Assembly (NCBI GenBank): GCA_950075865.1
Contig: CATMVA010000017.1
Coordinates: 1 to 34,155, forward strand
Direction of reading: 5' to 3'
Source of the DNA: an uncultured Oscillospiraceae bacterium
Lineage (GTDB): Bacteria; Bacillota; Clostridia; Oscillospirales; Oscillospiraceae
Length of the DNA: 34,155 nt
A program made the translations under genes and the position numbers. Below the pieces are notes generated by a model. That model had not been told where the DNA came from. It did no database searches and saw only the letters and a list, made by a program, of their open reading frames with translations. Below are positions 6,625 through 13,866 of the stretch, in pieces; the stretch's first letter is position 1; every line of letters starts with the position of its first letter.

Positions 6625-7395
6625 ATGCAGGGGAAGGTAGAGATCTGTGGAGTGAATACCGCCAAGCTGAAAGTGCTGAAAAGCGACGAGATGATGGATT
6701 TGCTCCGAAAGACCAAGGAAGGGGACAAGGAAGCACGGGAGAAACTCATTGAGGGGAATTTGCGGCTGGTGCTGTCAGTGATCCAGCGCTTTGACCGGCG
6801 GGGGGAAAATGTGGACGACCTCTTCCAGGTGGGGTGCATCGGCCTCATCAAGGCGATCGACAATTTCAACGTGGACCTGGACGTGAAGTTTTCCACTTAC
6901 GGGGTGCCCATGATCATCGGGGAGATCCGCCGCTATCTGCGGGACAACAGCTCCATGCGGGTGTCAAGGTCCATGCGGGACACGGCTTACAAGGTGCTCC
7001 AGGCAAAGGAGAAGTTTATGTCGGAGCACCAGCGGGAGCCCTCCCTGGAGGAGATCGCCAAAATGCTGGACACCAAGCGGGAGGATGTGGTCTTTGCCCT
7101 GGAGGCCATCGCCGACCCGGTGAGCCTCTATGAGCCGGTCTACTCGGACAGCGGGGACGCGGTGTGCGTCATGGACCAGGTGAAGGACAGCAAGAACACC
7201 GATGAGAAGTGGCTGGACCACATCGCACTTCAGGATGCGGTGGAAAAGCTCCCCGAGCGGGAGCGGCGGATCCTGGCCTTGCGGTTCTTCCAGGGAAAGA
7301 CCCAGATGGAGGTCTCGGCCGAGGTGGGGATCTCCCAGGCCCAGGTCTCCCGGCTGGAGAAGAGCGCGCTGGAGCAGATCCGGAAAGGACTGTAA
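6625..7395 (+). CDS. sigG: RNA polymerase sporulation sigma factor G
   Basis: A 256-residue late forespore sigma factor. The N-terminal KVEICGVNTAKLKVL is typical of sigma-G and helps separate it from sigma-F. Region 2 has GNLRLVLSVIQRFDRRGENV and DLFQVGCIGLIKAIDNF, then KFSTYGVPMIIGEIRRYLRD. Region 3 starts VSRSMRDTAYKVLQ, and region 4 ends EVGISQAQVSRLEKSALEQI. Sigma-G switches on late forespore genes such as spore-coat DNA-binding proteins and germinant receptors. The frame opens at 6607, but the ATG at 6625 lies seven bases after AGGAGG. In many Clostridia sigG follows sigE directly; here a carD-coaX-ECF block intervenes. Confidence 0.95.
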   Translation: MQGKVEICGVNTAKLKVLKSDEMMDLLRKTKEGDKEAREKLIEGNLRLVLSVIQRFDRRGENVDDLFQVGCIGLIKAIDNFNVDLDVKFSTYGVPMIIGEIRRYLRDNSSMRVSRSMRDTAYKVLQAKEKFMSEHQREPSLEEIAKMLDTKREDVVFALEAIADPVSLYEPVYSDSGDAVCVMDQVKDSKNTDEKWLDHIALQDAVEKLPERERRILALRFFQGKTQMEVSAEVGISQAQVSRLEKSALEQIRKGL

Positions 7396-7422
7396 GAATG
7401 GGCGGAGAGCAGCCGCCCTTAC
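7392..7422. repeat. REP-like palindrome overlapping the sigG stop
   Basis: Nested inverted repeat: GTAAG/CTTAC outside and GGGCGG/CCGCCC (7400-7405 with 7413-7418) inside, no T-run. The outer arm includes the sigG stop codon. It resembles the elements after nusG and sigE, and may be one member of the same dispersed family. Confidence 0.55.
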
Positions 7423-7513
7423 ATAAACAAAACGATGGAAGACCTTGACAGGAGGGGCGGCGAGGGGTAAACTGTCCAAAGAAACGCAAGAAAAGAAGAT
7501 AAGGAGCAACGGC

Positions 7514-8854
7514 ATGAGAAAGATTTTGGCCATTCTGGTCTGCAAGCTGGTCCGGTTTGTGGGCAAGCTGGTGGGCAAGGGGAGCAGTCTTCCCGGGAAA
7601 TACGCCCTGAAGCTCTGTCCGGATATTCTGAGCAAGGTCCAGCTGCCTCCATACATCATTGCGGTCACCGGTTCCAACGGGAAGACCTCCACCGTGGAGA
7701 TGATCGCAGCCATCCTGACCGCCGCCGGGAAGGAAGTGGTCTATAATAAGGAGGGCTCCAATCAGATCGAGGGGGTGACCACCCTCATTCTGACCCACAG
7801 CACCCTGGGGGGGAGGATGAAAGGGGATGTGCTCCTGCTGGAGAGCGACGAGCGGTATGCCCGGTACTCCTTCCGGTATTTTCACCCCACCCATTTTGTT
7901 ATCACCAACCTCTACCGGGACCAGCTCACCCGGAACGGGCACCCCGAGTGGGTCTATGACGCCATCAAACCTGCTGTTCACCCGGATACCACTCTGGTGC
8001 TCAACGCCGACGATCCTCTGGTGTCCTGTTTTGCCAGGGACCACGGGCCTGAGAAGGTGAAGTGGTTTGGGCTGGAGGAGTGTTCGGTCAGCACAAAGGA
8101 GCACCGGGGGACCTACCACGACGGCGCCCGGTGCCCGGTGTGTAAAGGGAAAATGGAGTACAGCTGCTACCACTACGCCCATATCGGGCACTATTCCTGT
8201 CCTACCTGCGGCCATAAGCGGCAGGACACCGATTTCGCGGTCACGGCCCTGGACCTGGAGGAGGGGAGCCTGACCATCAATGGGGAGACCCGGATCTCCC
8301 TGGCCTTCAGGAGCATTTACAACGTGTACAACATCCTGGCTGCCTGGTCGGTGTGTGCCATGGCAGGGGTGGACAAGGATGTTATGGCTGGGGTCATCAA
8401 CAATTATATCCTGAAGAACGGGCGGATGGTCACCTTTGCCCTGGGGAAGCACAGGGGGATCCTGCTCACCTCCAAGCACGAGAATTCGGTAGCCTATGAC
8501 ACCAATCTGGGGTATATCGCGGCTACAAAAAAGCCCTGCACGGTGCTCATCATTGTGGATGCCATCAGCCGGAAGTACTTTACCGGGGAGACCAGCTGGC
8601 TGTGGGATATCGACTTTGACAGGCTCAATGTTCCCCATGTGGGGAAGATCATGCTGTACGGCAAGTACCGCAACGATCTGGCGGTGCGGTTCCGCTATAC
8701 CGGGATCCCGCCGGAGAAGGTGGATGTGGGCGAGGATATCCGGGAGGCGGCGGCTCTGCTGGAGGACCATGGGGACGAGGATGTGTATGTGGTCACCTGC
8801 TTCTCGGACCGGGACAAGCTGCTGGATCTCCCGGCGGTCAAGAAGGAGGGATAA
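7514..8854 (+). CDS. murT: Lipid II isoglutaminyl synthase, Mur-ligase subunit MurT
   Basis: A 446-residue Mur ligase family protein. The ATP-binding loop VTGSNGKTST is at 51-60, and NADDP at 164-168 is the usual second Mur motif. A MurT-specific zinc ribbon is inserted at about 205-235, with Cys207, Cys210, Cys229 and Cys232 in CPVC and CPTC pairs. The C-terminal domain (about 315-446) is the DUF1727-type region that contacts GatD. MurT-GatD amidates the alpha-carboxyl of D-Glu in lipid II. The ATG at 7514 follows AAGGAGC by seven bases and gives the family N-terminus; an in-frame start at 7445 is unlikely. gatD follows two bases after the stop. Confidence 0.93.
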   Translation: MRKILAILVCKLVRFVGKLVGKGSSLPGKYALKLCPDILSKVQLPPYIIAVTGSNGKTSTVEMIAAILTAAGKEVVYNKEGSNQIEGVTTLILTHSTLGGRMKGDVLLLESDERYARYSFRYFHPTHFVITNLYRDQLTRNGHPEWVYDAIKPAVHPDTTLVLNADDPLVSCFARDHGPEKVKWFGLEECSVSTKEHRGTYHDGARCPVCKGKMEYSCYHYAHIGHYSCPTCGHKRQDTDFAVTALDLEEGSLTINGETRISLAFRSIYNVYNILAAWSVCAMAGVDKDVMAGVINNYILKNGRMVTFALGKHRGILLTSKHENSVAYDTNLGYIAATKKPCTVLIIVDAISRKYFTGETSWLWDIDFDRLNVPHVGKIMLYGKYRNDLAVRFRYTGIPPEKVDVGEDIREAAALLEDHGDEDVYVVTCFSDRDKLLDLPAVKKEG

Positions 8855-8856
8855 GC

Positions 8857-9588
8857 GTGGAACTGACGATTTTGCATCTGTATCCAGACTGCATGTCCCT
8901 TTACGGTGAGTACGCCAATCTGCTGGTCCTCAGGGAGCATCTGGAGAAGGCTGGGATCACGGTCCGGGTGGAGAGCATGCTGTTTGAGGACACGCCGGAC
9001 TTTGCGCAGGCCGACTTGATCTATATGGGGGCGGGGACCGAGCGGACCCAGAAGGAGGCCCTTGCCGCTCTGCTGCCCCATCGGGAGGCGCTGAAGGCGG
9101 CGGTGGCCCGGGGGGCGGCGGCGCTCTTTACCGGGAACGCCATGGAGCTGCTGGGGGCCTCTATCACCGATGCCGCCGGGAAGACCTGGGAGGGCCTGGG
9201 GCTGGCGGAATTTACCACGGTGGAAAGCGACAAGCGCACGCCGGGGGATGTGATCGCCGTACCCGCACTGTGGGAGGCTCCGGCGGTGGGGTTCATGAAT
9301 AAATGCAGCGTGACCCGGGGGGTGACAAGCCCCCTCTTTACCAGCCTGTCCCTGGGCTTTGGCAACGAGAAGGAGCTGGGGAGCGAGGGGTATGTGTCCG
9401 GGAACCTGTTCGCCACCCATCTCACCGGGCCGGTGCTTGTCAAGAATCCGGACTTTACAGATTTTCTGATCCGGCGGATATTTGAGAACAAGGGCTGGGA
9501 ACAGCCCGGGGCTCTGCCGGTCCTGCCCTATGAGCGGGAAGCCTATGAGGTGACCCTGGGGGAGTTGAAGGCAAGGAACGGAGCGTGA
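8857..9588 (+). CDS. gatD: GatD-like glutamine amidotransferase, catalytic cysteine missing
   Basis: A 243-residue class I glutamine amidotransferase-like protein, paired with MurT and starting at GTG two bases after it. The N-terminal LTILHLYPDCMSLYGEYANL and the YMGAGTERTQ loop are typical of GatD/CobB-type domains. In Staphylococcus aureus GatD the nucleophile elbow reads ICGGYQFLG; here the matching segment is FTGNAMELLG (91-100), with no cysteine. The only cysteines are residues 12 and 150. The later THLTGPVLVKNP segment with His188, matching the catalytic-histidine region, is retained. So the protein may bind MurT yet not release ammonia from glutamine by the known mechanism. It ends at a terminator. 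Confidence 0.85.
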   Translation: MELTILHLYPDCMSLYGEYANLLVLREHLEKAGITVRVESMLFEDTPDFAQADLIYMGAGTERTQKEALAALLPHREALKAAVARGAAALFTGNAMELLGASITDAAGKTWEGLGLAEFTTVESDKRTPGDVIAVPALWEAPAVGFMNKCSVTRGVTSPLFTSLSLGFGNEKELGSEGYVSGNLFATHLTGPVLVKNPDFTDFLIRRIFENKGWEQPGALPVLPYEREAYEVTLGELKARNGA

Positions 9589-9596
9589 AAGCAGAA

Positions 9597-9626
9597 AGGC
9601 CCGCCTCCATGCAGAGGCGGGCCTTT
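9597..9626. terminator. Terminator between gatD and HAD gene
   Basis: AAGGCCCGCCTC, loop CATGCA, GAGGCGGGCCTTTT. A long GC stem with short T-runs on both strands, serving the convergent gatD and HAD-phosphatase genes. Confidence 0.8.
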
Positions 9627-9628
9627 TG

Positions 9629-10480
9629 TCAGCCGTTCAGTTCGGGGATGTGTTTTAAAAGGGATGCGGCGATGCCATCGGCGCTGTTGGAGAGGGTGAC
9701 CTCGTCGGCGGCGTCCTTCAGTTGGGGGACGGCGTTTTCCATAGCCACCCCGATGCCGGCGTACCGGAGCATGGAGAGGTCGTTCTGGCCGTCGCCGAAA
9801 GCGATGATCTCCTCCCGGCCGATCCCCAGGGAGGGGAGGACTGCGTCCAGGGCTTTGGCCTTGTCTACGTCCTTGGCAGTGAATTCGAAATAGAAGGCGC
9901 TGGTGAACATACAGCTCAAAGAGCCCCGGAAGGGAGCCGCGATCTCCGGCCAGTGGGACTGGAGGTATTCGGGGCTGGCGGCGGTGAGCACCTTATCCAC
10001 GGGGCCGTCCACCAGTGGGACCAGATCCTTGACCCGGCGCAGGCGGAAGCCGTTGCCGTGGGCTTCGAAGAAAAAGATGGGGTAGGGCTTTTTGTCCACT
10101 GGGATGAAGCGGCCGGCGCTTTTGGGGACGTACATGAACGCTCCCTTGTCAATCATGGGATGAAGTTTGGGGAATGTTTTGATGTGCTCCAGAATGCCCC
10201 GGGTCTCCTGGGGGGAGAGGGGTTGGCGGAAGAGGATATTGCCGCTCTGACAGTCGGTGACGCGGGCGCCGTTGTAGCTGACCAGCAGGCCGTGGTGGGC
10301 GGGCATGTCCAGCATATCGGCGAACCGGAGCAGGCCGTTGGTGGGGCGGCCCGAGGCCAGGATCAGGCGGATGCCCATGCTCTGGGCTTTGGTCAGGACG
10401 GCCTTTGTCCGGGGGGAGATCCGTTTGCCGCGGGTGGCCAGGGTCCCGTCAATGTCCATGACGATGGCGCGGATACTCAT
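9629..10480 (-). CDS. Cof-type HAD family phosphatase
   Basis: A 283-residue HAD hydrolase. Motif I is VMDIDGTL near the N-terminus (nucleophile and acid/base aspartates), motif II is LASGRP, and motif IV is AFGDGQNDLSML near residue 240, with a lysine-bearing segment (DVDKAKALDAVL) before it. The large insert between motifs II and IV is a C2 cap, as in the Cof/YidA sugar-phosphate and flavin phosphatases. The exact substrate cannot be told. The frame is open further upstream inside ksgA, but the ATG at 10480 overlaps the ksgA stop (ATGA) and gives a normal HAD N-terminus, indicating translational coupling. Confidence 0.85.
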   Translation of the reverse strand: MSIRAIVMDIDGTLATRGKRISPRTKAVLTKAQSMGIRLILASGRPTNGLLRFADMLDMPAHHGLLVSYNGARVTDCQSGNILFRQPLSPQETRGILEHIKTFPKLHPMIDKGAFMYVPKSAGRFIPVDKKPYPIFFFEAHGNGFRLRRVKDLVPLVDGPVDKVLTAASPEYLQSHWPEIAAPFRGSLSCMFTSAFYFEFTAKDVDKAKALDAVLPSLGIGREEIIAFGDGQNDLSMLRYAGIGVAMENAVPQLKDAADEVTLSNSADGIAASLLKHIPELNG

Positions 10481-11346
10481 GACGGACCCCCTTGGTCCAG
10501 AGCCATGCCCAGCAGATCGGCCAGAGCGGCAAATTGGGGGATGGAGAGCCGCTCCCCCCGGATATCGGAGGGAAGGCCGGCATCGGCAATGCAAGCAGCA
10601 AGGACCTCCTTGGAAAGGGGGAAGGCGGCCGAGAGGGCGTTGAGCAGGGTCTTGCGGCGGAGACCGAAAGCTCCCCGGACCACCCGGAAGAACAGAACCT
10701 TGTCGTGGATATAGTCGGGTGGGGGCTCGGCGGTGAGCTTCACTACCGCCGAGGTCACCTTGGGGGCGGGGAGGAAGCACTCACGCGGGACCTCAAAGAG
10801 CAGCTCACAGTGGGCGTAATACTGGCACAGGACGGAGAAAGCTCCGTAATCCTTGCTGCCGGGGGCGGCGCAGATCCGCTGGGCCACCTCCTTCTGGATC
10901 ATCACGGTGATGGCGGAAAAGAGTCCGCTTTCCAGCAGGAGGGTGAGTACCGGGGTGGTGATGTTGTAAGGTAGGTTGGCGCATACCAGGGGGGTGAGGC
11001 CGGGGAACTGCTCGAGGATCAGGGCGGGCAGATCCAGCTTCATCACGTCCCCGGGGATGACGGTGACATTGGAGCAGTCAGAGAGGGTCTCGTCCAGGAT
11101 GGGGAGAAGGGCGCAGTCCAGCTCCACTGCGGCCACCTTGCCGGCCCGCCGGGATAACTCCACGGTCAGGGGGCCGATACCCGGGCCGATCTCCAACACT
11201 CCTGTGCCGGGGCCTGCCCCCGAGGCGTCTGCAATGTCCCGGGGGACCCAAGATTCAATGAGAAAGTTCTGCCCAAAGGACTTGGAAAAATGAAAGCTGT
11301 GGCGTTTCAGCAGGGCTTGGATGTCACTCATATTGCAAAGGTCCAT
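10477..11346 (-). CDS. ksgA: 16S rRNA dimethyladenosine transferase
   Basis: A 289-residue KsgA/RsmA, which dimethylates two adjacent adenosines in the 3' hairpin of 16S rRNA during 30S assembly. Marks: the N-terminal FHFSKSFGQNFLIE, the SAM-binding VLEIGPGIGPLT, the acidic VAAVELD, and NLPYNITTP, the N6-adenine methyltransferase motif. A C-terminal helical domain (about 210-289) follows FLPAPKVTSAVV. The ATG at 11346 has GGAG eight bases upstream. It overlaps the HAD gene by an ATGA junction. No clear promoter or terminator is visible upstream; the ankyrin remnant lies on the same strand just before it. Confidence 0.95.
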   Translation of the reverse strand: MDLCNMSDIQALLKRHSFHFSKSFGQNFLIESWVPRDIADASGAGPGTGVLEIGPGIGPLTVELSRRAGKVAAVELDCALLPILDETLSDCSNVTVIPGDVMKLDLPALILEQFPGLTPLVCANLPYNITTPVLTLLLESGLFSAITVMIQKEVAQRICAAPGSKDYGAFSVLCQYYAHCELLFEVPRECFLPAPKVTSAVVKLTAEPPPDYIHDKVLFFRVVRGAFGLRRKTLLNALSAAFPLSKEVLAACIADAGLPSDIRGERLSIPQFAALADLLGMALDQGGPS

Positions 11347-11377
11347 TCTTACGTCTCCTCACATTTTGAGACCTGTT

Positions 11378-11885
11378 TCAGGTGTGTGGTTCTGCATTGC
11401 TGCTCTGCGCGATAGCCCTCTGCATTCTCTCCGCCAACATGGGGCGGTTAAAAACATTTGCAAGCTCCAACGGGCTTTTTCCGTACTTGCTTTTAACGGT
11501 CAGCACAGTCTGGGATTGGCTGAACACAAATTGGATAGAGAGGGGCCAGTTGTTCTTCGGTATACACGCCATGGTTGATGATCCATTGAATGGCAGATAT
11601 ATTCTTTTTGTCCAGCGTATTGACATCAGCTCCGCCGTCGGTCAATCGTTTGGCCAGGGAGATAGTGGCAGCCAAATTCCAGTTCTTTCGTCCCAATAAT
11701 ACGTGAAGCGGCGTAAGGCCCGTCTTGGAGCGAACAGTACAGTCAGTACCTTCGTCCAAGAGGAAGCTCACAATATCATATGCATCCGGTTTCGAGTTTC
11801 TTAATGCCCAGAATAGAAGAGAGTCATCATTGGCAAATTTCTGGTTGTCTTGTGGAGAAAAGGCGGCAAGAAATTTGTCTTTTGT
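11378..11885 (-). pseudogene. Ankyrin-repeat protein remnant with frameshift
   Basis: Between 11885 and 11493 one frame reads ankyrin-like sequence: DDSLLFWALRNSKPDAYDIV, SFLLDEGTDC, TGLTPLHVLL, RLTDGGADVNTLDKKNISAI. It then degenerates to a stop at 11493. The continuation, VKSKYGKSPLELANVFNRPM, is in another frame and ends at 11378. One frameshift near 11500-11545 would join them into helix-loop-helix ankyrin repeats. Upstream, the first frame is closed by a stop at 11886-11888 and has no good ATG or ribosome site, so the N-terminus is also lost. A decayed gene is the best reading; sequencing error could explain the internal frameshift but not the missing start. Confidence 0.75.
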
Positions 11886-11970
11886 TTAATTGTACGGATA
11901 TCCACCGGTCGATTCCCAAAGTTACTGCACCAGTATATCACGGCTTTGGATTTGACGCAAGGCGTGGCGG

Positions 11971-12002
11971 CCCGAAAGAAAAATGTCAGATTTTCTTTCG
12001 GG
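11971..12002 (+). other. 12-bp hairpin with T-rich tail before the lipoprotein gene
   Basis: CCCGAAAGAAAA/TTTTCTTTCGGG around an eight-base loop, followed by TTTCTT on the plus strand. It has terminator shape but no plus-strand gene precedes it; it may be an upstream terminator, an old gene end or a leader hairpin of the lipoprotein gene. Confidence 0.5.
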
Positions 12003-12061
12003 TTTCTTAATTGCTCTTTTTCCCTCTCTGTGCTACTGTTTGAGGGGAGGAGGGGAACCCT

Positions 12062-12907
12062 ATGAAACGATGGAATATCTGGGCTTTGTGCGCGTTTTTG
12101 CTCTTGCTGTCCGCCTGCGGACGGGGGGAAGAGCGGAAGGGCGAGACGGGGCTTTACACCACGGTGGTCACCTACACCGGGGAGGATGATGATGTCAAAT
12201 ATTTGGAGATCGCCGGACGGAGCCAGAAGCTGGTGGCCCTCCTGGAGGAAAAGGCAGGGGCTTTTGTTATGGACGCCTATAACTACCAGGTTATGGATGA
12301 GCAAGGGACCCCACTCTACACCATGAACAGCCACTCTTATCCGGTGGAGTTCGCTCCCACAGGGCAGACCGTCCGGGTGAGCAGAAATTACTTCCTCTAT
12401 AACCCTATTGAGACAGCGGACGGCACCGACCTGGCGGAGCGGATCGTGGAGGATGATAAGACCTTAAACCTGTTGGTGCCCGAGAAATACAGAGACTGGG
12501 AAGAGAAGATCGAAGCGGCCTATCGGGAACGGTTCTACTTTGAAAAGGTGATCGCCGAGAACGAGTACAATGAGATGGCGGGCGTTCCTGACCGGCTGGA
12601 GTTGACCAAGGAAGAGCTGAATATCCACATTATCTACGTGAAAGACGAACAGCGGTATTTTACCTATCGCTCGGATTGTTCTCCCAATACCGACCATTAT
12701 ATCACCGATCCGGTGGTCCAGATCTATACTGGGAACATCCACTGCAATTACGCCCACAGCATTCTGACCCAGTGGCTCTATATCCCCTTTGAGGGGACCG
12801 GGGAGGAGGCGTATCGGTCCATCCTGCCCAGCATTGAGGAATGCGGCGCCGGGGAGAGTGTAAAACGGGTGAAGCCGGTGAAGTGTCTGCCGGAAGAGAC
12901 GGAATGA
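12062..12907 (+). CDS. Putative lipoprotein of unknown function
   Basis: A 281-residue protein with a lipoprotein signal peptide: MKRWNIWALC, a hydrophobic stretch, and the lipobox LSAC with Cys19 as the predicted lipidated residue. The mature part is acidic and tyrosine-rich, with no membrane span. Segments such as NIHIIYVKDEQRYFTYRSD and DPVVQIYTGNIHCNYAHS faintly recall the extracytoplasmic part of bacteriocin-associated DUF1430 membrane proteins. That is from memory and weak, so no function is assigned. The ATG follows GAGGGGAGGAGGGG closely. The gene stands alone between an ankyrin remnant and a terminator, and no promoter was recognised. Confidence 0.7.
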   Translation: MKRWNIWALCAFLLLLSACGRGEERKGETGLYTTVVTYTGEDDDVKYLEIAGRSQKLVALLEEKAGAFVMDAYNYQVMDEQGTPLYTMNSHSYPVEFAPTGQTVRVSRNYFLYNPIETADGTDLAERIVEDDKTLNLLVPEKYRDWEEKIEAAYRERFYFEKVIAENEYNEMAGVPDRLELTKEELNIHIIYVKDEQRYFTYRSDCSPNTDHYITDPVVQIYTGNIHCNYAHSILTQWLYIPFEGTGEEAYRSILPSIEECGAGESVKRVKPVKCLPEETE

Positions 12908-12917
12908 ATCAAGGAAA

Positions 12918-12948
12918 AAGCCCGCCGGGAAACTCTCCCGGCGGGCTT
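12918..12948 (-). terminator. Terminator of the WYL regulator-GyrI operon
   Basis: AAGCCCGCCGGGA, five-base loop, TCCCGGCGGGCTT. On the minus strand five Ts follow the stem, so it mainly ends the GyrI-side operon; it also follows the lipoprotein gene on the plus strand, where the T-run is poor. Confidence 0.85.
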
Positions 12949-12964
12949 GCCGTGTTTTATGGTC

Positions 12965-13597
12965 CTATTTTTGCTTGACCGGGATCCGGAGGACGGTTTT
13001 CCGCCAATCGGGGGGTACTTTCCGGGCGTCCGAGAGGTAGATTTCATGATGGAACCGCCCCGGCCCAATATCCGGGACGTAACCCTCCTTGGCGGCGAAC
13101 TCCTCCATGGTCCGGAGGGTGGCGGGCTCGTCGTCGTAGGAGCCCAGGTGCATACACTGGACGCACAGACCTTCCTCATAGGAGAGGAACTCCACCTTGG
13201 AGAAGTCCTGCTTTTTCTTCGCAGTGGCCTCTGAGATGGCCCAGTCGAATTCAGCGTGGGTGACGAAGTCGGGGAGGCGGATGAGGGAAATCCAGCGGAA
13301 ATCCTCCTTGCGGGCATAGTCTACGGCACCGCCGTCCTTGTCCCACCAGAAGCCCTCTAAGGGCGGCACCACATAGTTAAAGTAGCCCTCAATCTTGTGG
13401 CCTCCCAGCTTGCTCATCTTGATCGTGAAAGCGATGGTGTAGAGAAGCCCCATAGCGGTCTTGTACTCTCCGTCCGCCTGGTTGGGGTCCCCCTGGCCCC
13501 GGACGGCCAGGAAGTTCATGGAGGGGACATCTACCAAGCCGGGTTTGGCCGGGGGGAGGTAGAACTCTTTGTACTCCTTTTTGTAGTCAAAGGCCAT
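12965..13597 (-). CDS. GyrI-like small-molecule-binding domain protein
   Basis: A 210-residue soluble protein of the GyrI-like (SOUL/AraC-effector fold) family. It shows the family pattern: VDVPSMNFLAVRGQGDPN near the start, YNYVVPPLEGFWW-like central strands (here GYFNYVVPPLEGFWWDKDGG), FRWISLIRLPDFV, and LCVQCMHLGSYDDEPATLRT followed by HHEIYLSDARKVPPDWRKTV at the end. Such domains bind hydrophobic or cationic compounds, and some hydrolyse or sequester them. The ATG overlaps the stop of the upstream regulator fusion (TAATG), so it is translationally coupled and probably its regulatory target. Confidence 0.85.
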   Translation of the reverse strand: MAFDYKKEYKEFYLPPAKPGLVDVPSMNFLAVRGQGDPNQADGEYKTAMGLLYTIAFTIKMSKLGGHKIEGYFNYVVPPLEGFWWDKDGGAVDYARKEDFRWISLIRLPDFVTHAEFDWAISEATAKKKQDFSKVEFLSYEEGLCVQCMHLGSYDDEPATLRTMEEFAAKEGYVPDIGPGRFHHEIYLSDARKVPPDWRKTVLRIPVKQK

Positions 13598-13866
13598 TAA
13601 GAACGCTCCATCCAGCGTAAAAGCTGAGGGAAAAAGCTGCGCATCTGCTCTTTGGCCTGCTCCTTGGTCATGTCGGGGTTGGCCTTGGCCATATGGGGAG
13701 CGCAGAAGGCGATCATTTCCTCCATGGTCATGTCCTGAAGGAACTTTCCCTTGTCATAGCAGTACTTGCAGTAGTGGGGGCTGGGGGATCCGTCGGCTTC
13801 TCGCCCCCTCTGGTCCCCGGCGGTGAGGGGCATGGCGCAGGACTGACAAAAGGTCATTTCGTTCAT
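13597..13866 (-). CDS. Possible separately translated zinc-ribbon protein (internal start)
   Basis: The same frame as the end of the WYL fusion, beginning at the ATG at 13866, which has AAAGGAGG seven bases upstream. The 89-residue product has Cys7, Cys10, Cys33 and Cys36 as a zinc knuckle pair and a helical tail ending RWMERS. Its length and start match the stand-alone members of this zinc-ribbon family. Ribosomes may therefore make both a fusion and this short form. No sequence evidence can decide between the two products, so this entry is an alternative reading rather than an extra gene. Confidence 0.5.
   Translation of the reverse strand: MNEMTFCQSCAMPLTAGDQRGREADGSPSPHYCKYCYDKGKFLQDMTMEEMIAFCAPHMAKANPDMTKEQAKEQMRSFFPQLLRWMERS

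Noticed and set aside
7169-8770. 533-codon minus-strand open frame opposite sigG and murT
   Set aside because: Shadow of two well-supported plus-strand genes; no domain or start signal.
11801-12334. 177-codon minus-strand open frame upstream of the ankyrin remnant
   Set aside because: It runs antisense through the signal peptide of the lipoprotein gene and ends in a different frame from the ankyrin sequence; only a small part could be former ankyrin N-terminus.
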